A stretch of 64,000 nt of DNA from CAYVUM01 sp964619055 (GCA_964619055.1 CAZUDB010000007.1:1-64000), one strand, 5' to 3'; shown: positions 18,567 through 25,912, counted from the stretch's first letter. The notes: generated from the letters alone by a model not told the origin. A program made the numbers and translations.

Positions 18567-18992
18567 TTAAATCTGCTCGGCAGAGGCTTTCGAGACACGC
18601 TGGCCTGAAGCCTTATCCTCAAGGGACCGCGCAAGAGTCTCGCGCAATCGGGCAACAGTGACGGGCTTGCTCAACGTCTGAACAGACGTCAAGCCCTTGT
18701 ATTCAGCAAGCAGGCGGGCGTTGACAGCATACTGCGGACTGAACCCAGTGATGATGATGATGTCGGCAGTGCAGCCTTGTTGAACGAGCCACAGAACCAA
18801 CTCGTTGCCGTCAATTTCTGGCATGACCATGTCGATAACAACCACATCCGGTCGTTCGCGAGCATAAGCCTCCATGAAATCTCGACCGTGATTGGTGATC
18901 TCTACATTAAACCCTAGCGGCCGCGCGACCTTGCCGACGAACGCGGAGAACTTCGGCTCGTCGTCCACAATCAGCAGGCGTTTTTCCGGCAT
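18567..18992 (-). CDS. single-domain response regulator
   Basis: A 141-residue stand-alone receiver without an output domain. The acidic pocket is LLIVDDEPKF near residue 6, the phosphoacceptor Asp lies in VVVIDMVMPEIDG, the switch Thr in IIIITGFSP and the conserved Lys in LSKPV. It is translated just before the hybrid kinase, so it is probably part of the same phosphorelay, and may act as a CheY-like intermediate. The operon reads away from the kai genes, sharing the 485-base divergent region 18993-19476. Confidence 0.92.
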   Translation of the reverse strand: MPEKRLLIVDDEPKFSAFVGKVARPLGFNVEITNHGRDFMEAYARERPDVVVIDMVMPEIDGNELVLWLVQQGCTADIIIITGFSPQYAVNARLLAEYKGLTSVQTLSKPVTVARLRETLARSLEDKASGQRVSKASAEQI

Positions 18993-19476
18993 TATCCTCT
19001 CACGCGCAATCTAGTGCGATAGGTTTTAACGTCTGTGGCGTGCCGATCCATGACGCTAAGTCCATATCATTCGCAAGACGTTGTCACGCCAAAAGCGGAT
19101 CGCTTGATCAAAGCTGTGCAATTGTTGCCGATTCTGCACGCCGTCCGATAGAGTGCGACACTGAGATAATCTCGCAGGCGCAATCGTGCCGTCCTTGACG
19201 AACGCGGTCAGGTCTCAAACCGATATCACGAGGATAGTCCCGCGACCGGGATTATCTAAATTGCTCGATCGGAATTGCTATGCCGCCATTCGCCACGTGG
19301 CCCAGAGGTCAACGTTGGAACACGAAACGGTCGCCTGGCCCGGTAAGAGACGCCTCGCGAGCCACGCACGGCGCTCCCCGGATCCCAGACCGCCTGCCGA
19401 GCGTCACGCGTACGGTATTCCTGCGGACCGTGGCTCCTCGATACGTGCTTACGATCGATCCCGTTTGGCTCGCGGC
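18993..19476. promoter_or_regulatory. divergent intergenic region between the two-component genes and the kai operon
   Basis: A 484-base gap between oppositely oriented operons that must hold both promoters. The kaiA-like frame is open through part of it (from 19186), but the upstream translation shows no domain and the chosen start at 19477 fits the receiver fold exactly. I could not identify convincing -35/-10 pairs, operators or hairpins by eye. Confidence 0.5.
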
Positions 19477-20391
19477 ATGAGCTCGATACGTGTAGCAATA
19501 CTCGACCTATCGTTGGGCGGCACATTGGCTGCGGGCCTAGAAGACGGCGCGTTTGGCGCTAGTACGACGGTCGAGTATGACGCCTATCGCTGCCGCTCCA
19601 TCATGGACGTGGGACCATCACCGGAAAACCTGGACGGACCCGACGCCGTGCTCGTGGCCACGGAAACGGCGGGGCCAGATTTTTGGCAAACCCTTGATTT
19701 AATGCGGGAGCATGCGCCGAACGCGGCAATGGTTGCACTTGATGGCACTGGCCACGACATTTCTACCTCGTGTTTGCGCGCTGGCGTTGACGACGTCGTG
19801 ACGATGGAGGATTTCCGGTCACCGGCGGCAGTGCGGGCCATTGAGCGCGCGGTTGAGCGGAACCGATATCGACGACGTATTCGGGAGTACCATTTCGGGC
19901 CGTCCAGTGACGGCGATGGCAACGAGTGGGACTCCGTTAGTACCCTTTATGCGGCGACACCGCTCGCCGTCACGGAGCGCAGCTTTGGTGCCCTTGGCCT
20001 CGCAGCAAAAATGCCAGATGAATATGAGCGTATCGTACGCCAATATGCGGAGTTTCTGGACCGCATGCTGGCTCACCAAACCTATCGTGGCAACCAGCCG
20101 TTGAGCGAGGACGTGAATGTGTTCGCGGACAAGCTTGGCGTCCTGGGCGCGTCGCCCCGCGATATCGTTGAGCTTCATAAAGCGGCCATGCAACGCAAGG
20201 TCGACCAACAGTCGCCCCTGAAAGGCAAGGCTTACGTTGAAGAAGGGCGTTTTCTGGTCTTGCAAGTCATGGGCTACCTTGCAGCATTCTATCGCCGTCT
20301 GTCCTGGGGGCGCGCGGCCGGACTAGCCGGCACGTCTACGGGCAAAACCAGCCGCCACCATGGACAATCTAAAAAAGAGCTTCGAAAATGA
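19477..20391 (+). CDS. KaiA-like protein: pseudo-receiver plus KaiA-C/RsbU-N-like helical domain
   Basis: A 304-residue protein, first gene of the kai operon. Residues about 4-130 have a receiver-like pattern (VAILDLSL, DAVLVATET, DDVVTMEDF), but Ala61 replaces the phosphoacceptor Asp and the conserved Lys is absent, so it is a pseudo-receiver. After a linker, residues about 165-278 form a helical domain containing EYERIVRQYAEFLDRML, DVNVFADKLG, ASPRDIVELHKAAMQRKV and LQVMGYLAAFYRRLS. That order (helix, FAD, xxDIVExH, helix, YRR) matches the C-terminal domain of cyanobacterial KaiA and the related RsbU N-terminal domain. In KaiA this domain binds the KaiC tail and stimulates autophosphorylation; that role here is inference. 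It overlaps kaiB by 4 bases. The frame is open to 19186, but the ATG at 19477 starts directly at beta-strand 1. The basic tail (KTSRHH, KKELRK) is unusual. Confidence 0.75.
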   Translation: MSSIRVAILDLSLGGTLAAGLEDGAFGASTTVEYDAYRCRSIMDVGPSPENLDGPDAVLVATETAGPDFWQTLDLMREHAPNAAMVALDGTGHDISTSCLRAGVDDVVTMEDFRSPAAVRAIERAVERNRYRRRIREYHFGPSSDGDGNEWDSVSTLYAATPLAVTERSFGALGLAAKMPDEYERIVRQYAEFLDRMLAHQTYRGNQPLSEDVNVFADKLGVLGASPRDIVELHKAAMQRKVDQQSPLKGKAYVEEGRFLVLQVMGYLAAFYRRLSWGRAAGLAGTSTGKTSRHHGQSKKELRK

Positions 20392-20666
20392 CCAAGTTTG
20401 CGCTCAAGCTGTACATTGCCGGTCGAACCGCCCGGACGGAAAAAGCGATTGCGAACATCAAACAGATTTGCGACGCCGATCTTTCGGGTGAATTCAGCCT
20501 TGTTGTCATTGACGTTCTAGAACGACCGCAACTTGCCGAAAACGAGAAGATTCTTGCGACACCGACCTTGGTAAAGGACCTTCCGCCACCATTGCGTCGG
20601 GTTGTTGGAGATCTATCCGATCGCGAACGCGTGTTAATCGGGCTCGATCTCGCCGAAGAGCTTTAA
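20388..20666 (+). CDS. kaiB: circadian clock protein KaiB
   Basis: A 92-residue thioredoxin-like, fold-switching protein that binds the KaiC CI ring and sequesters KaiA in cyanobacteria. It is strikingly close to canonical KaiB: KLYIAGRTARTEKAI, VVIDVLERPQLAENEKI, LATPTLVKDLPPPLRR and VVGDLSDRERVLIGLDL. The triple-proline turn and the GDLSDRE segment around the fold-switch residues are kept. It lacks only the short acidic C-terminal tail of cyanobacterial proteins. Its ATG overlaps the TGA of the KaiA-like gene (ATGA), implying translational coupling, and kaiC starts 40 bases downstream. Confidence 0.96.
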   Translation: MTKFALKLYIAGRTARTEKAIANIKQICDADLSGEFSLVVIDVLERPQLAENEKILATPTLVKDLPPPLRRVVGDLSDRERVLIGLDLAEEL

Positions 20667-20706
20667 GTCCCTCGCACCGCCGAGTTTGTGGAGGAATCAT
20701 CAAGAA

Positions 20707-22218
20707 ATGCCTGATGTCGTCAAAAAGCTTGAAACGGGGATTCCAGGGTTCGATTTCATCGCCGACGGCGGCCTTCCGGTTGGGCGAACCGCGCTGATTG
20801 CAGGCAGCGCCGGCAGCGGCAAAACGATATTCGCATCGCAGTTTTTGGCTGAAGGGATCCTGCACCATGATGCTCCAGGCGTGTTCATAACCTTCGAAGA
20901 GCACCCGCGCGACATTCGGCGGAACATTCGGCCGTTCGGATGGGACCTGCCGAAATGGGAAGCATCGGGACGTTGGACGTTCGTCGACGCCGCGCCCGAA
21001 CCCTCGCAGGAGACGACGATCGTCGGCGATTATGACTTCGGCGGCTTGTTGGCCCGGATCGAGCATGCGATCCGCTCCACAGGTGCAAAACGCGTTGTGC
21101 TCGATTCCATTGGTGCCATATTCGGCCAGTTCTACGAGCACCGCCGGGTCCGCCACGAGCTGTTCCGCATCGCCTCGGCGCTGCGCGAAATGGAGGTTAC
21201 GGCGATGCTTACCGCCGAGCGCGTGGAGGAGTACGGCGACATAGCCCGCCACGGCGTCGAGGAGTTCGTGTCCGATGGCGTCATTATCCTGCGCAACGTC
21301 CTCGAAGAGGAAAAGCGCCGCCGCACCATCGAAGTCCTAAAGTTTCGCGGCACAACGCACCGTAAGGGCGAATTCCCGTTCACAATCATTCCAAGAGAAG
21401 GGGTGATCGTGATTCCGCTGTCGGCCATTGAGTTACGGCAACGCTCCGGCGACGTTCGTGTGACGTCCGGCAGCGAATCCGTGGACCACATGTGCGGGGG
21501 CGGCTTGTTCCGAGACTCAGTGATCCTGGTTTCGGGCGCCACGGGAACAGGCAAAACACTGCTCGTGACCCACTTCGTGGATGGCGGCGTCAAAGCGAAC
21601 GAACGTTGCCTTCTGCTCGCCTACGAAGAAAGCCGAGAGCAGCTCGGCCGCAACGCGATTGGTTGGGGCACGGACTTCGATCGCATGGAGGACGAAGGCA
21701 AATTGCGCGTTGTCTGCGACTATCCCGAGTCGGCCAGCATCGAAGATCATCTGATTCGCATCAAGGAACAGATCGAGGAGTTTAGGCCTAATCGCATCGC
21801 CATGGACAGCCTGTCTGCGTTGGAACGCATATCGACGCTCCGCGGCTTTCGCGAGTTCGTTCTGGGGGTCACATCGTTCATCAAGCACAAGGAGATCACC
21901 GGCCTTTTCACGTCGACAACGCCCACGCTGACCGGCGGCACTTCGGTAACCGAAACCCACATCTCGTCGATCACCGATATGATCGTGCTGTTGCGGTACG
22001 TGGAGCTGTTTGGAGAAATGCGGCGTGGCATCACGGTGCTGAAGATGCGCGGCTCCATCCACGACAAAGAGATCCGTGAATTCTTCATCGACGGCCGTGG
22101 CATGCACATCGGCGATCCGTTTCGCAACGTCGCGGGCATTTTGGCGGGCAATCCCGTCCAAATTGCGGCTTCCGAAATCGAACGCCTGGATCAACTGTTC
22201 AGCGCTAACGAACAATAG
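20707..22218 (+). CDS. kaiC: circadian clock protein KaiC (double-domain autokinase/ATPase)
   Basis: A 503-residue protein with tandem RecA-like domains. CI has Walker A GSAGSGKT at 33-40 and catalytic Glu64-Glu65 (FITFEEHP). CII has Walker A GATGTGKT at 277-284 and Glu307-Glu308 (AYEESREQL). The segment equivalent to the Synechococcus phosphosites reads TETHISSITD, giving Ser420-Ser421 in place of Ser-Thr, as in Rhodobacter KaiC. KMRGS, the FIDGRGMHIGDPFRN strand and a tail of about 30 residues (ILAGNPVQIAASEIERLDQL) resemble the A-loop and KaiA-binding peptide; no long coiled-coil extension is present. The ATG at 20707 has GGAGG 12 bases upstream; a TTG at 20686 overlaps that site and is rejected. 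Last gene of the operon. Confidence 0.97.
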   Translation: MPDVVKKLETGIPGFDFIADGGLPVGRTALIAGSAGSGKTIFASQFLAEGILHHDAPGVFITFEEHPRDIRRNIRPFGWDLPKWEASGRWTFVDAAPEPSQETTIVGDYDFGGLLARIEHAIRSTGAKRVVLDSIGAIFGQFYEHRRVRHELFRIASALREMEVTAMLTAERVEEYGDIARHGVEEFVSDGVIILRNVLEEEKRRRTIEVLKFRGTTHRKGEFPFTIIPREGVIVIPLSAIELRQRSGDVRVTSGSESVDHMCGGGLFRDSVILVSGATGTGKTLLVTHFVDGGVKANERCLLLAYEESREQLGRNAIGWGTDFDRMEDEGKLRVVCDYPESASIEDHLIRIKEQIEEFRPNRIAMDSLSALERISTLRGFREFVLGVTSFIKHKEITGLFTSTTPTLTGGTSVTETHISSITDMIVLLRYVELFGEMRRGITVLKMRGSIHDKEIREFFIDGRGMHIGDPFRNVAGILAGNPVQIAASEIERLDQLFSANEQ

Positions 22219-22268
22219 CCGCGGCCTTGTCCGCGTTATCGGTTCGGCGCCGGCCGTCGAGGTGCCTA

Positions 22269-22400
22269 TGTGGCAAAACTGAGGCCCGAGTGGTGTCGCA
22301 ATTCTTTACACGTCTCTGTGTCCGATCGGCATACCCAACCCTCTGAGTTTGTTGCGTTCTCGAGCCACCACCGCGCGAGGGGGGCTGGCGCTTTGCCACA
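22269..22400 (+). repeat. nested inverted repeats downstream of kaiC
   Basis: Arms TGTGGCAAA (22269-22277) and TTTGCCACA (22392-22400) are perfect 9-base complements about 115 bases apart. Inside lie GTGGTG (22290-22295) with CACCAC (22366-22371), CGCAA (22297-22301) with TTGCG (22352-22356), and an ACAC...GTGT hairpin (22308-22321). Properly nested pairing suggests an elongated RNA fold in the kaiC 3' region. Some of this could arise by chance. Confidence 0.35.
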
Positions 22401-22495
22401 ACACCGTCAGATTTCTTTACAATCGCGCCGCTGCCGGCCCCCTTCGGTTGCCAATGCTTCCCCATATCATATTGTAAATATTGTATTTTTTTGTC

Positions 22496-22513
22496 TTGGC
22501 ACAAACATTGCTA
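22496..22513 (+). promoter_or_regulatory. sigma-54 (RpoN) type -24/-12 promoter
   Basis: The sequence TTGGCACAAACATTGCTA matches the RpoN consensus TGGCAC-N5-TTGC with invariant GG (22498-22499) and GC (22510-22511) exactly 10 bases apart. Transcription should begin near 22523 on the plus strand, into a gene-free interval. No enhancer-binding-protein site was recognised upstream. A chance match of this quality is uncommon but possible. Confidence 0.6.
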
Positions 22514-22522
22514 CTAAAGAAG

Positions 22523-22712
22523 CAGATCGACACGAAGCCCACGGCGGCGCGGTGGATAGGGACTGAAAAAAGACAGGTCGCGGGACAGGTGGCCGAACAG
22601 TCGGAAGGCCGGCCAATGGATGCCGGGACACAAGAAGATGAATTAAAGATCAACAAAAATAATAAATTAAATTGAAACGTCCTTGGAAGCGGCTTAGTAA
22701 GCCGCTTTCCTT
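22523..22712 (+). ncRNA. candidate sigma-54-dependent small RNA or small-peptide transcript
   Basis: A transcript of about 190 bases is predicted between the sigma-54 promoter and the hairpin at 22687. It contains an A-rich run at 22652-22666 that reads as five ARN triplets (AAC AAA AAT AAT AAA), the kind of site bound by the Hfq distal face, shortly before the terminator. Alternatively a GTG at 22588 or an ATG at 22618 could start a peptide of 28 or 19 codons ending at 22675 (DELKINKNNKLN tail). Neither has a strong ribosome-binding site, so an sRNA is preferred. Base use is unlike the flanking genes. Confidence 0.4.
22687..22712 (+). terminator. intrinsic terminator between kaiC and the CYTH gene
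   Basis: A perfect 9-bp stem (AAGCGGCTT/AAGCCGCTT) with a 3-base loop is followed by a moderately T-rich tract (TCCTTATTTC). It lies between convergent genes. It should end transcripts from the kai operon or the sigma-54 promoter and might also act on the opposite strand. Confidence 0.65.
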
Positions 22713-22745
22713 ATTTCTCGGCGCACCTTTGCCCTGACTTGCCGG

Positions 22746-23225
22746 TTATGAACGCCATTGAATGAACGGTGTTTTTGCCAGATTTACGTTTAGGTAGCGG
22801 GGATCATCGGTCACTTCCGTGCCCACCCAACCAGGCAACGGCACCACATCATCCTCCGCTTCCAGTTCGATCTCCGCCACGATCAAGCCTTCATTATCGC
22901 CCGCGAAGACGTCGACGACCCACTCCCATCCATTGTGTTCGACGGCGTAACGCGTTTTTTCGATCAATGGTCGTAAACACAGGCTATCGATCAGAGCATG
23001 GGCCTCGTCGACGGGAATCTCGTATTCGTACTCGGCCCGCGCTAGCCCCCGCCCGCCTCCGGGACGACCCTTGATTGTCAGATAGCCGGTTTCGCCAGCG
23101 ACACGCACACGCACCGTAGCCGGCCCCTCATTGGCCAAATAGCCTTGACGAATGGCCGTGCCCAATGCTGCGGCCCGCCAGCTGTCGCCGGTTACCAGAA
23201 ACTTGCGCTCGATCTCCGCTCTCAC
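22746..23225 (-). CDS. CYTH domain protein (triphosphate tunnel metalloenzyme)
   Basis: A 159-residue protein of the CYTH superfamily. It has the diagnostic N-terminal EIERKFLV (ExExK), ARAEYEYEIP, LIEKTRY and VAEIELEAED motifs, whose acidic and basic side chains line a tunnel binding triphosphates. Single-domain bacterial members usually hydrolyse inorganic triphosphate or act on short-chain phosphates; class IV adenylate cyclase is less likely. The start overlaps the end of dnaX by 4 bases, suggesting co-transcription. Substrate unknown. Confidence 0.9.
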   Translation of the reverse strand: MRAEIERKFLVTGDSWRAAALGTAIRQGYLANEGPATVRVRVAGETGYLTIKGRPGGGRGLARAEYEYEIPVDEAHALIDSLCLRPLIEKTRYAVEHNGWEWVVDVFAGDNEGLIVAEIELEAEDDVVPLPGWVGTEVTDDPRYLNVNLAKTPFIQWRS

Positions 23226-25105
23226 CGCCCCGCTCCTTCATCTTCCGACGTGCCGTGACCGCCATCCCCCCGGTCATCCATATCAGCCTCGTCCTCCTCA
23301 CCGGCCGGATTGGCCGCGGCCCGGTCTGCAACCGAGCGGACGGCGGTCACGGTCGCGCCGGGAAACAGCTCCAAGACCGAACGGACGAAAGGATGATCGC
23401 TCGCCGCGGCGAGGCGGGCGGTCGTTGCCGCCTCCTCAGCGGCAAGCAGCGTTTCCGCCCCCGCCTGCGATGGCGTAACAACGACTGGCCAAGTCCGACC
23501 CATCCGTTCCTTCAGGAGGGCAGCGAGACGACCCGGAACGTCGCCCGGAACATGGGGCTCGAAGCGCAACTCAAGACATCCTGGCTCGAACCTCACCAAA
23601 TGGGCAGCACTCTTTAAGAACCCATAAAGGTCGTTCGCACCCCACGCCGGGAGCCTTTCGACCAGCTCCGCGAACGTCGCGGGGTGGGGTTGCTCGCTTG
23701 CATGGCCTGCCACGTCCACGTCGGATCGAGCCGGCAGGGCGGGCCCGGCCATTGCCATTGCCATCGTCCCCGACGCGTCGCCGCCACGTGGGTCGGTTAC
23801 GATGGCCACTGACTGGGCGTCTTGGCGGCGACTCGTTGCACCAGCCGAGGACCCGGCGCCGGGCGATCTCGGCTGCGGTTGCGACGGTTCGCCTCGATCG
23901 TTCACGACCCGGATGAGATCCGCGGGCGACGGCAACCGCGCCGCATACGCCAACCGCACGAGCACCATCTCGGCAGCACGGATGGGCGATGGCGCACTCC
24001 GTGTTTCGCCCAGCCCTTTCAGCAGAATCTGCCATGCACGCGACAGCTCAGCCATGCCAAGGCGTTCCGCCAACGCTTGGCCCTCTACGCGCACGGCATC
24101 GGGGATTGCCGCGTCCTTGGCGGCCTTGGGTACAATCTTGATCCGGGTTAACCAGTGGGTCAGATCGAGCAAATCCTCTAACACCACCGCCGGGTCCGCA
24201 CCCGCGGCATGCTGTTCGCTGAAGGAATCCAATGCCAAGGCGGTCTCACCCTGCATGACCGCTCGGTACAGGTCGAACACGGCGGCGCGATCGGCGAGCC
24301 CCAGCATGTCGCGGACGACCAGCGTCGTCACCTCACCCTCCGCCCGGGCGATGGCCTGATCCAACAGCGACAATCCGTCGCGGACGCTGCCGTCGGCGGC
24401 CCGCGCAATGAGCTGAAGCGCCTCCGGCTCGGCTGTCACACCTTCCGCAGCCGCGATCTGCCCATAGTGCGCGGCGAGTTCCGCCTGACCAATCCGCCGC
24501 AGGTCAAAGCGCTGACAGCGTGACAGCACGGTAACGGGAACCTTGCGGATCTCAGTCGTTGCGAAAACAAAGCGTACATGCTCCGGCGGTTCCTCCAGCG
24601 TCTTCAGCAGCGCGTTGAACGCGGCCGTCGACAACATATGGACTTCGTCGATGATGTAGATCTTGAATCGGACTATGGTTGGCCGATACCGCACACCGTC
24701 AATGAGCTCGCGGATCTCCCCGACGCCCGACCGGCTGGCCGCGTCGATTTCCTGGACGTCCACGTTTCGATCTTCACCGATGGTGCGACACGGCTCGCAC
24801 TGTCCGCATGGCGATGCTGTCGGCCCGCCCATGCCATCGGGGCCGACACAGTTTAATGCGCGTGCGATGATTCGGGCCGTTGTCGTTTTTCCGACGCCGC
24901 GAACACCCGTCAGCATATAGGCCTGGGCGATGCGTCCGGACTGGAACGCGTTGCTGAGGGTGCGAACCAGAGTTTCCTGCCCGATCAGGCCGTCGAAGCC
25001 CGCGGGCCGGTACTTACGCGCCAGGACCCGATAGCCGACGTCTCTTGCGTCGATCGACGGGAGTATTGAAGAGGTTGGCTCGGGCGAAGGCGCGTCGTCG
25101 GTCAT
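23222..25105 (-). CDS. dnaX: DNA polymerase III subunits gamma/tau
   Basis: Clamp-loader ATPase of the replicative polymerase, 627 residues from the ATG at 25105. Visible are YRVLARKYRPAGFDGLIGQ, the P-loop TGVRGVGKTTTARIIARAL, a four-Cys zinc module (CVGP...CGQCEPC), IIDEVHMLSTAAFNALLKTL (Walker B) and VLSRCQRFDLRR (SRC). The C-terminal third is Pro/Ala-rich with a tau-type domain. No A6G-type slippery heptamer was seen, so a separate gamma product is not predicted. The frame extends to 25192 but upstream residues are not conserved. The SRP RNA gene lies just upstream on the same strand. Confidence 0.96.
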   Translation of the reverse strand: MTDDAPSPEPTSSILPSIDARDVGYRVLARKYRPAGFDGLIGQETLVRTLSNAFQSGRIAQAYMLTGVRGVGKTTTARIIARALNCVGPDGMGGPTASPCGQCEPCRTIGEDRNVDVQEIDAASRSGVGEIRELIDGVRYRPTIVRFKIYIIDEVHMLSTAAFNALLKTLEEPPEHVRFVFATTEIRKVPVTVLSRCQRFDLRRIGQAELAAHYGQIAAAEGVTAEPEALQLIARAADGSVRDGLSLLDQAIARAEGEVTTLVVRDMLGLADRAAVFDLYRAVMQGETALALDSFSEQHAAGADPAVVLEDLLDLTHWLTRIKIVPKAAKDAAIPDAVRVEGQALAERLGMAELSRAWQILLKGLGETRSAPSPIRAAEMVLVRLAYAARLPSPADLIRVVNDRGEPSQPQPRSPGAGSSAGATSRRQDAQSVAIVTDPRGGDASGTMAMAMAGPALPARSDVDVAGHASEQPHPATFAELVERLPAWGANDLYGFLKSAAHLVRFEPGCLELRFEPHVPGDVPGRLAALLKERMGRTWPVVVTPSQAGAETLLAAEEAATTARLAAASDHPFVRSVLELFPGATVTAVRSVADRAAANPAGEEDEADMDDRGDGGHGTSEDEGAGR

Positions 25106-25208
25106 GGGGGCCCAACGATACGGGCTAGCGGCGGGGCCGCGGCAAGCTCGGCGGCACTGCCAGCCCAGCAAGCAAGCCGGCCGGCGCCGCACGGGAGCGG
25201 TTGATGAG

Positions 25209-25306
25209 CGGGAGACTGGACATCGACCCGAGCCGAAACTCGTTACGGCTGCTTCCTTCCGGACCTGACCGGATTGGCGAGGGACCCGTCCGTCGCCAGC
25301 CTCCCG
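25209..25306 (-). ncRNA. ffs: signal recognition particle RNA (4.5S type)
   Basis: The minus strand contains GGTCAGGTCCGGAAGGAAGC continuing AGCCGT, the near-invariant apical domain of bacterial SRP RNA that binds Ffh. Flanking arms GGGAGGCTGG (25305-25296) and CCAGTCTCCC (25219-25210) pair with one G-U, giving a closed hairpin of about 97 bases, right for the short 4.5S form. It lies about 100 bases upstream of dnaX on the same strand, a common alphaproteobacterial arrangement. Exact ends are estimated from the closing stem. Confidence 0.93.
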
Positions 25307-25387
25307 TAGTCAATATCAGCCGGTGCGCTGGGAAGCGCAAGCGTCTCCGAGCTGCACGGTGTTGCCAAGCCCGGTCATGGCCGACCC

Positions 25388-25912
25388 TTAACGGACGTAG
25401 ATCGCGCCGAATCCGTGGCCGGAATCATAGCCGGCCAACCACCCTCGAAACACTCCGTTGCTGAGCGCATATCGCCCCTCCCGCAACGGCACGAACCGAA
25501 ACTCCGCCTGCGCGCGCGCCGGTAGCGTCACCTCGGTCAAACAACGCTCTAGGAGGTACTTACCATTAACGCTCGCGGACTGAAGCGCCAAAGTCGCGAA
25601 AAAATCGGGCGCTCGCCAAGTTCGCGATCCGCGATCGGCATTCTTAATCACGAGCACATAGGGACGGTCACGCAATAGCGATACCACCATGGGGTCAAAG
25701 TCACGCTCACGAATGTCGACCTCGACCTTCTGCGCACTTTCCCAATCAATCGAAGCCAGGGCGATCTCATCGACGCCACCGGTGCAACTGCTGCCCTGAA
25801 CCGCCTCCGAGCCTGCGCATGCGCCGAGGAGCAACAATGAAGCGACGACGACATAAGCCCGAATACCGCCGATCGGTCGTGGTCGATCCGTCCCTGGGCG
25901 TGGATGAGGCAT
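25388..25912 (-). CDS. putative lipoprotein with cupredoxin-like fold
   Basis: A 174-residue hypothetical protein. A hydrophobic segment followed by a lipobox (VVVASLLLLGACAGS) predicts a lipoprotein with the acylated Cys near residue 32. The mature part has a pattern suggestive of a cupredoxin-like beta sandwich (RDFDPMVVSLLRDRPYVLVI, VTLPARAQAEFRFVPLREGR), but no obvious complete copper ligand set. Several upstream residues before the signal core are basic and the true start may be slightly internal. It ends about 80 bases from the SRP RNA. Function unknown. Confidence 0.65.
   Translation of the reverse strand: MPHPRPGTDRPRPIGGIRAYVVVASLLLLGACAGSEAVQGSSCTGGVDEIALASIDWESAQKVEVDIRERDFDPMVVSLLRDRPYVLVIKNADRGSRTWRAPDFFATLALQSASVNGKYLLERCLTEVTLPARAQAEFRFVPLREGRYALSNGVFRGWLAGYDSGHGFGAIYVR

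Noticed and set aside
20686..20706. Upstream TTG start for kaiC
   Set aside because: It would place the start codon over the GGAGG ribosome-binding site serving the ATG at 20707, and adds residues not found in KaiC.
23222..25105. Programmed frameshift in dnaX producing a gamma subunit
   Set aside because: No A6G slippery heptamer with a following hairpin was found; the longest A run on the coding strand (A5) is in the Walker A codons.
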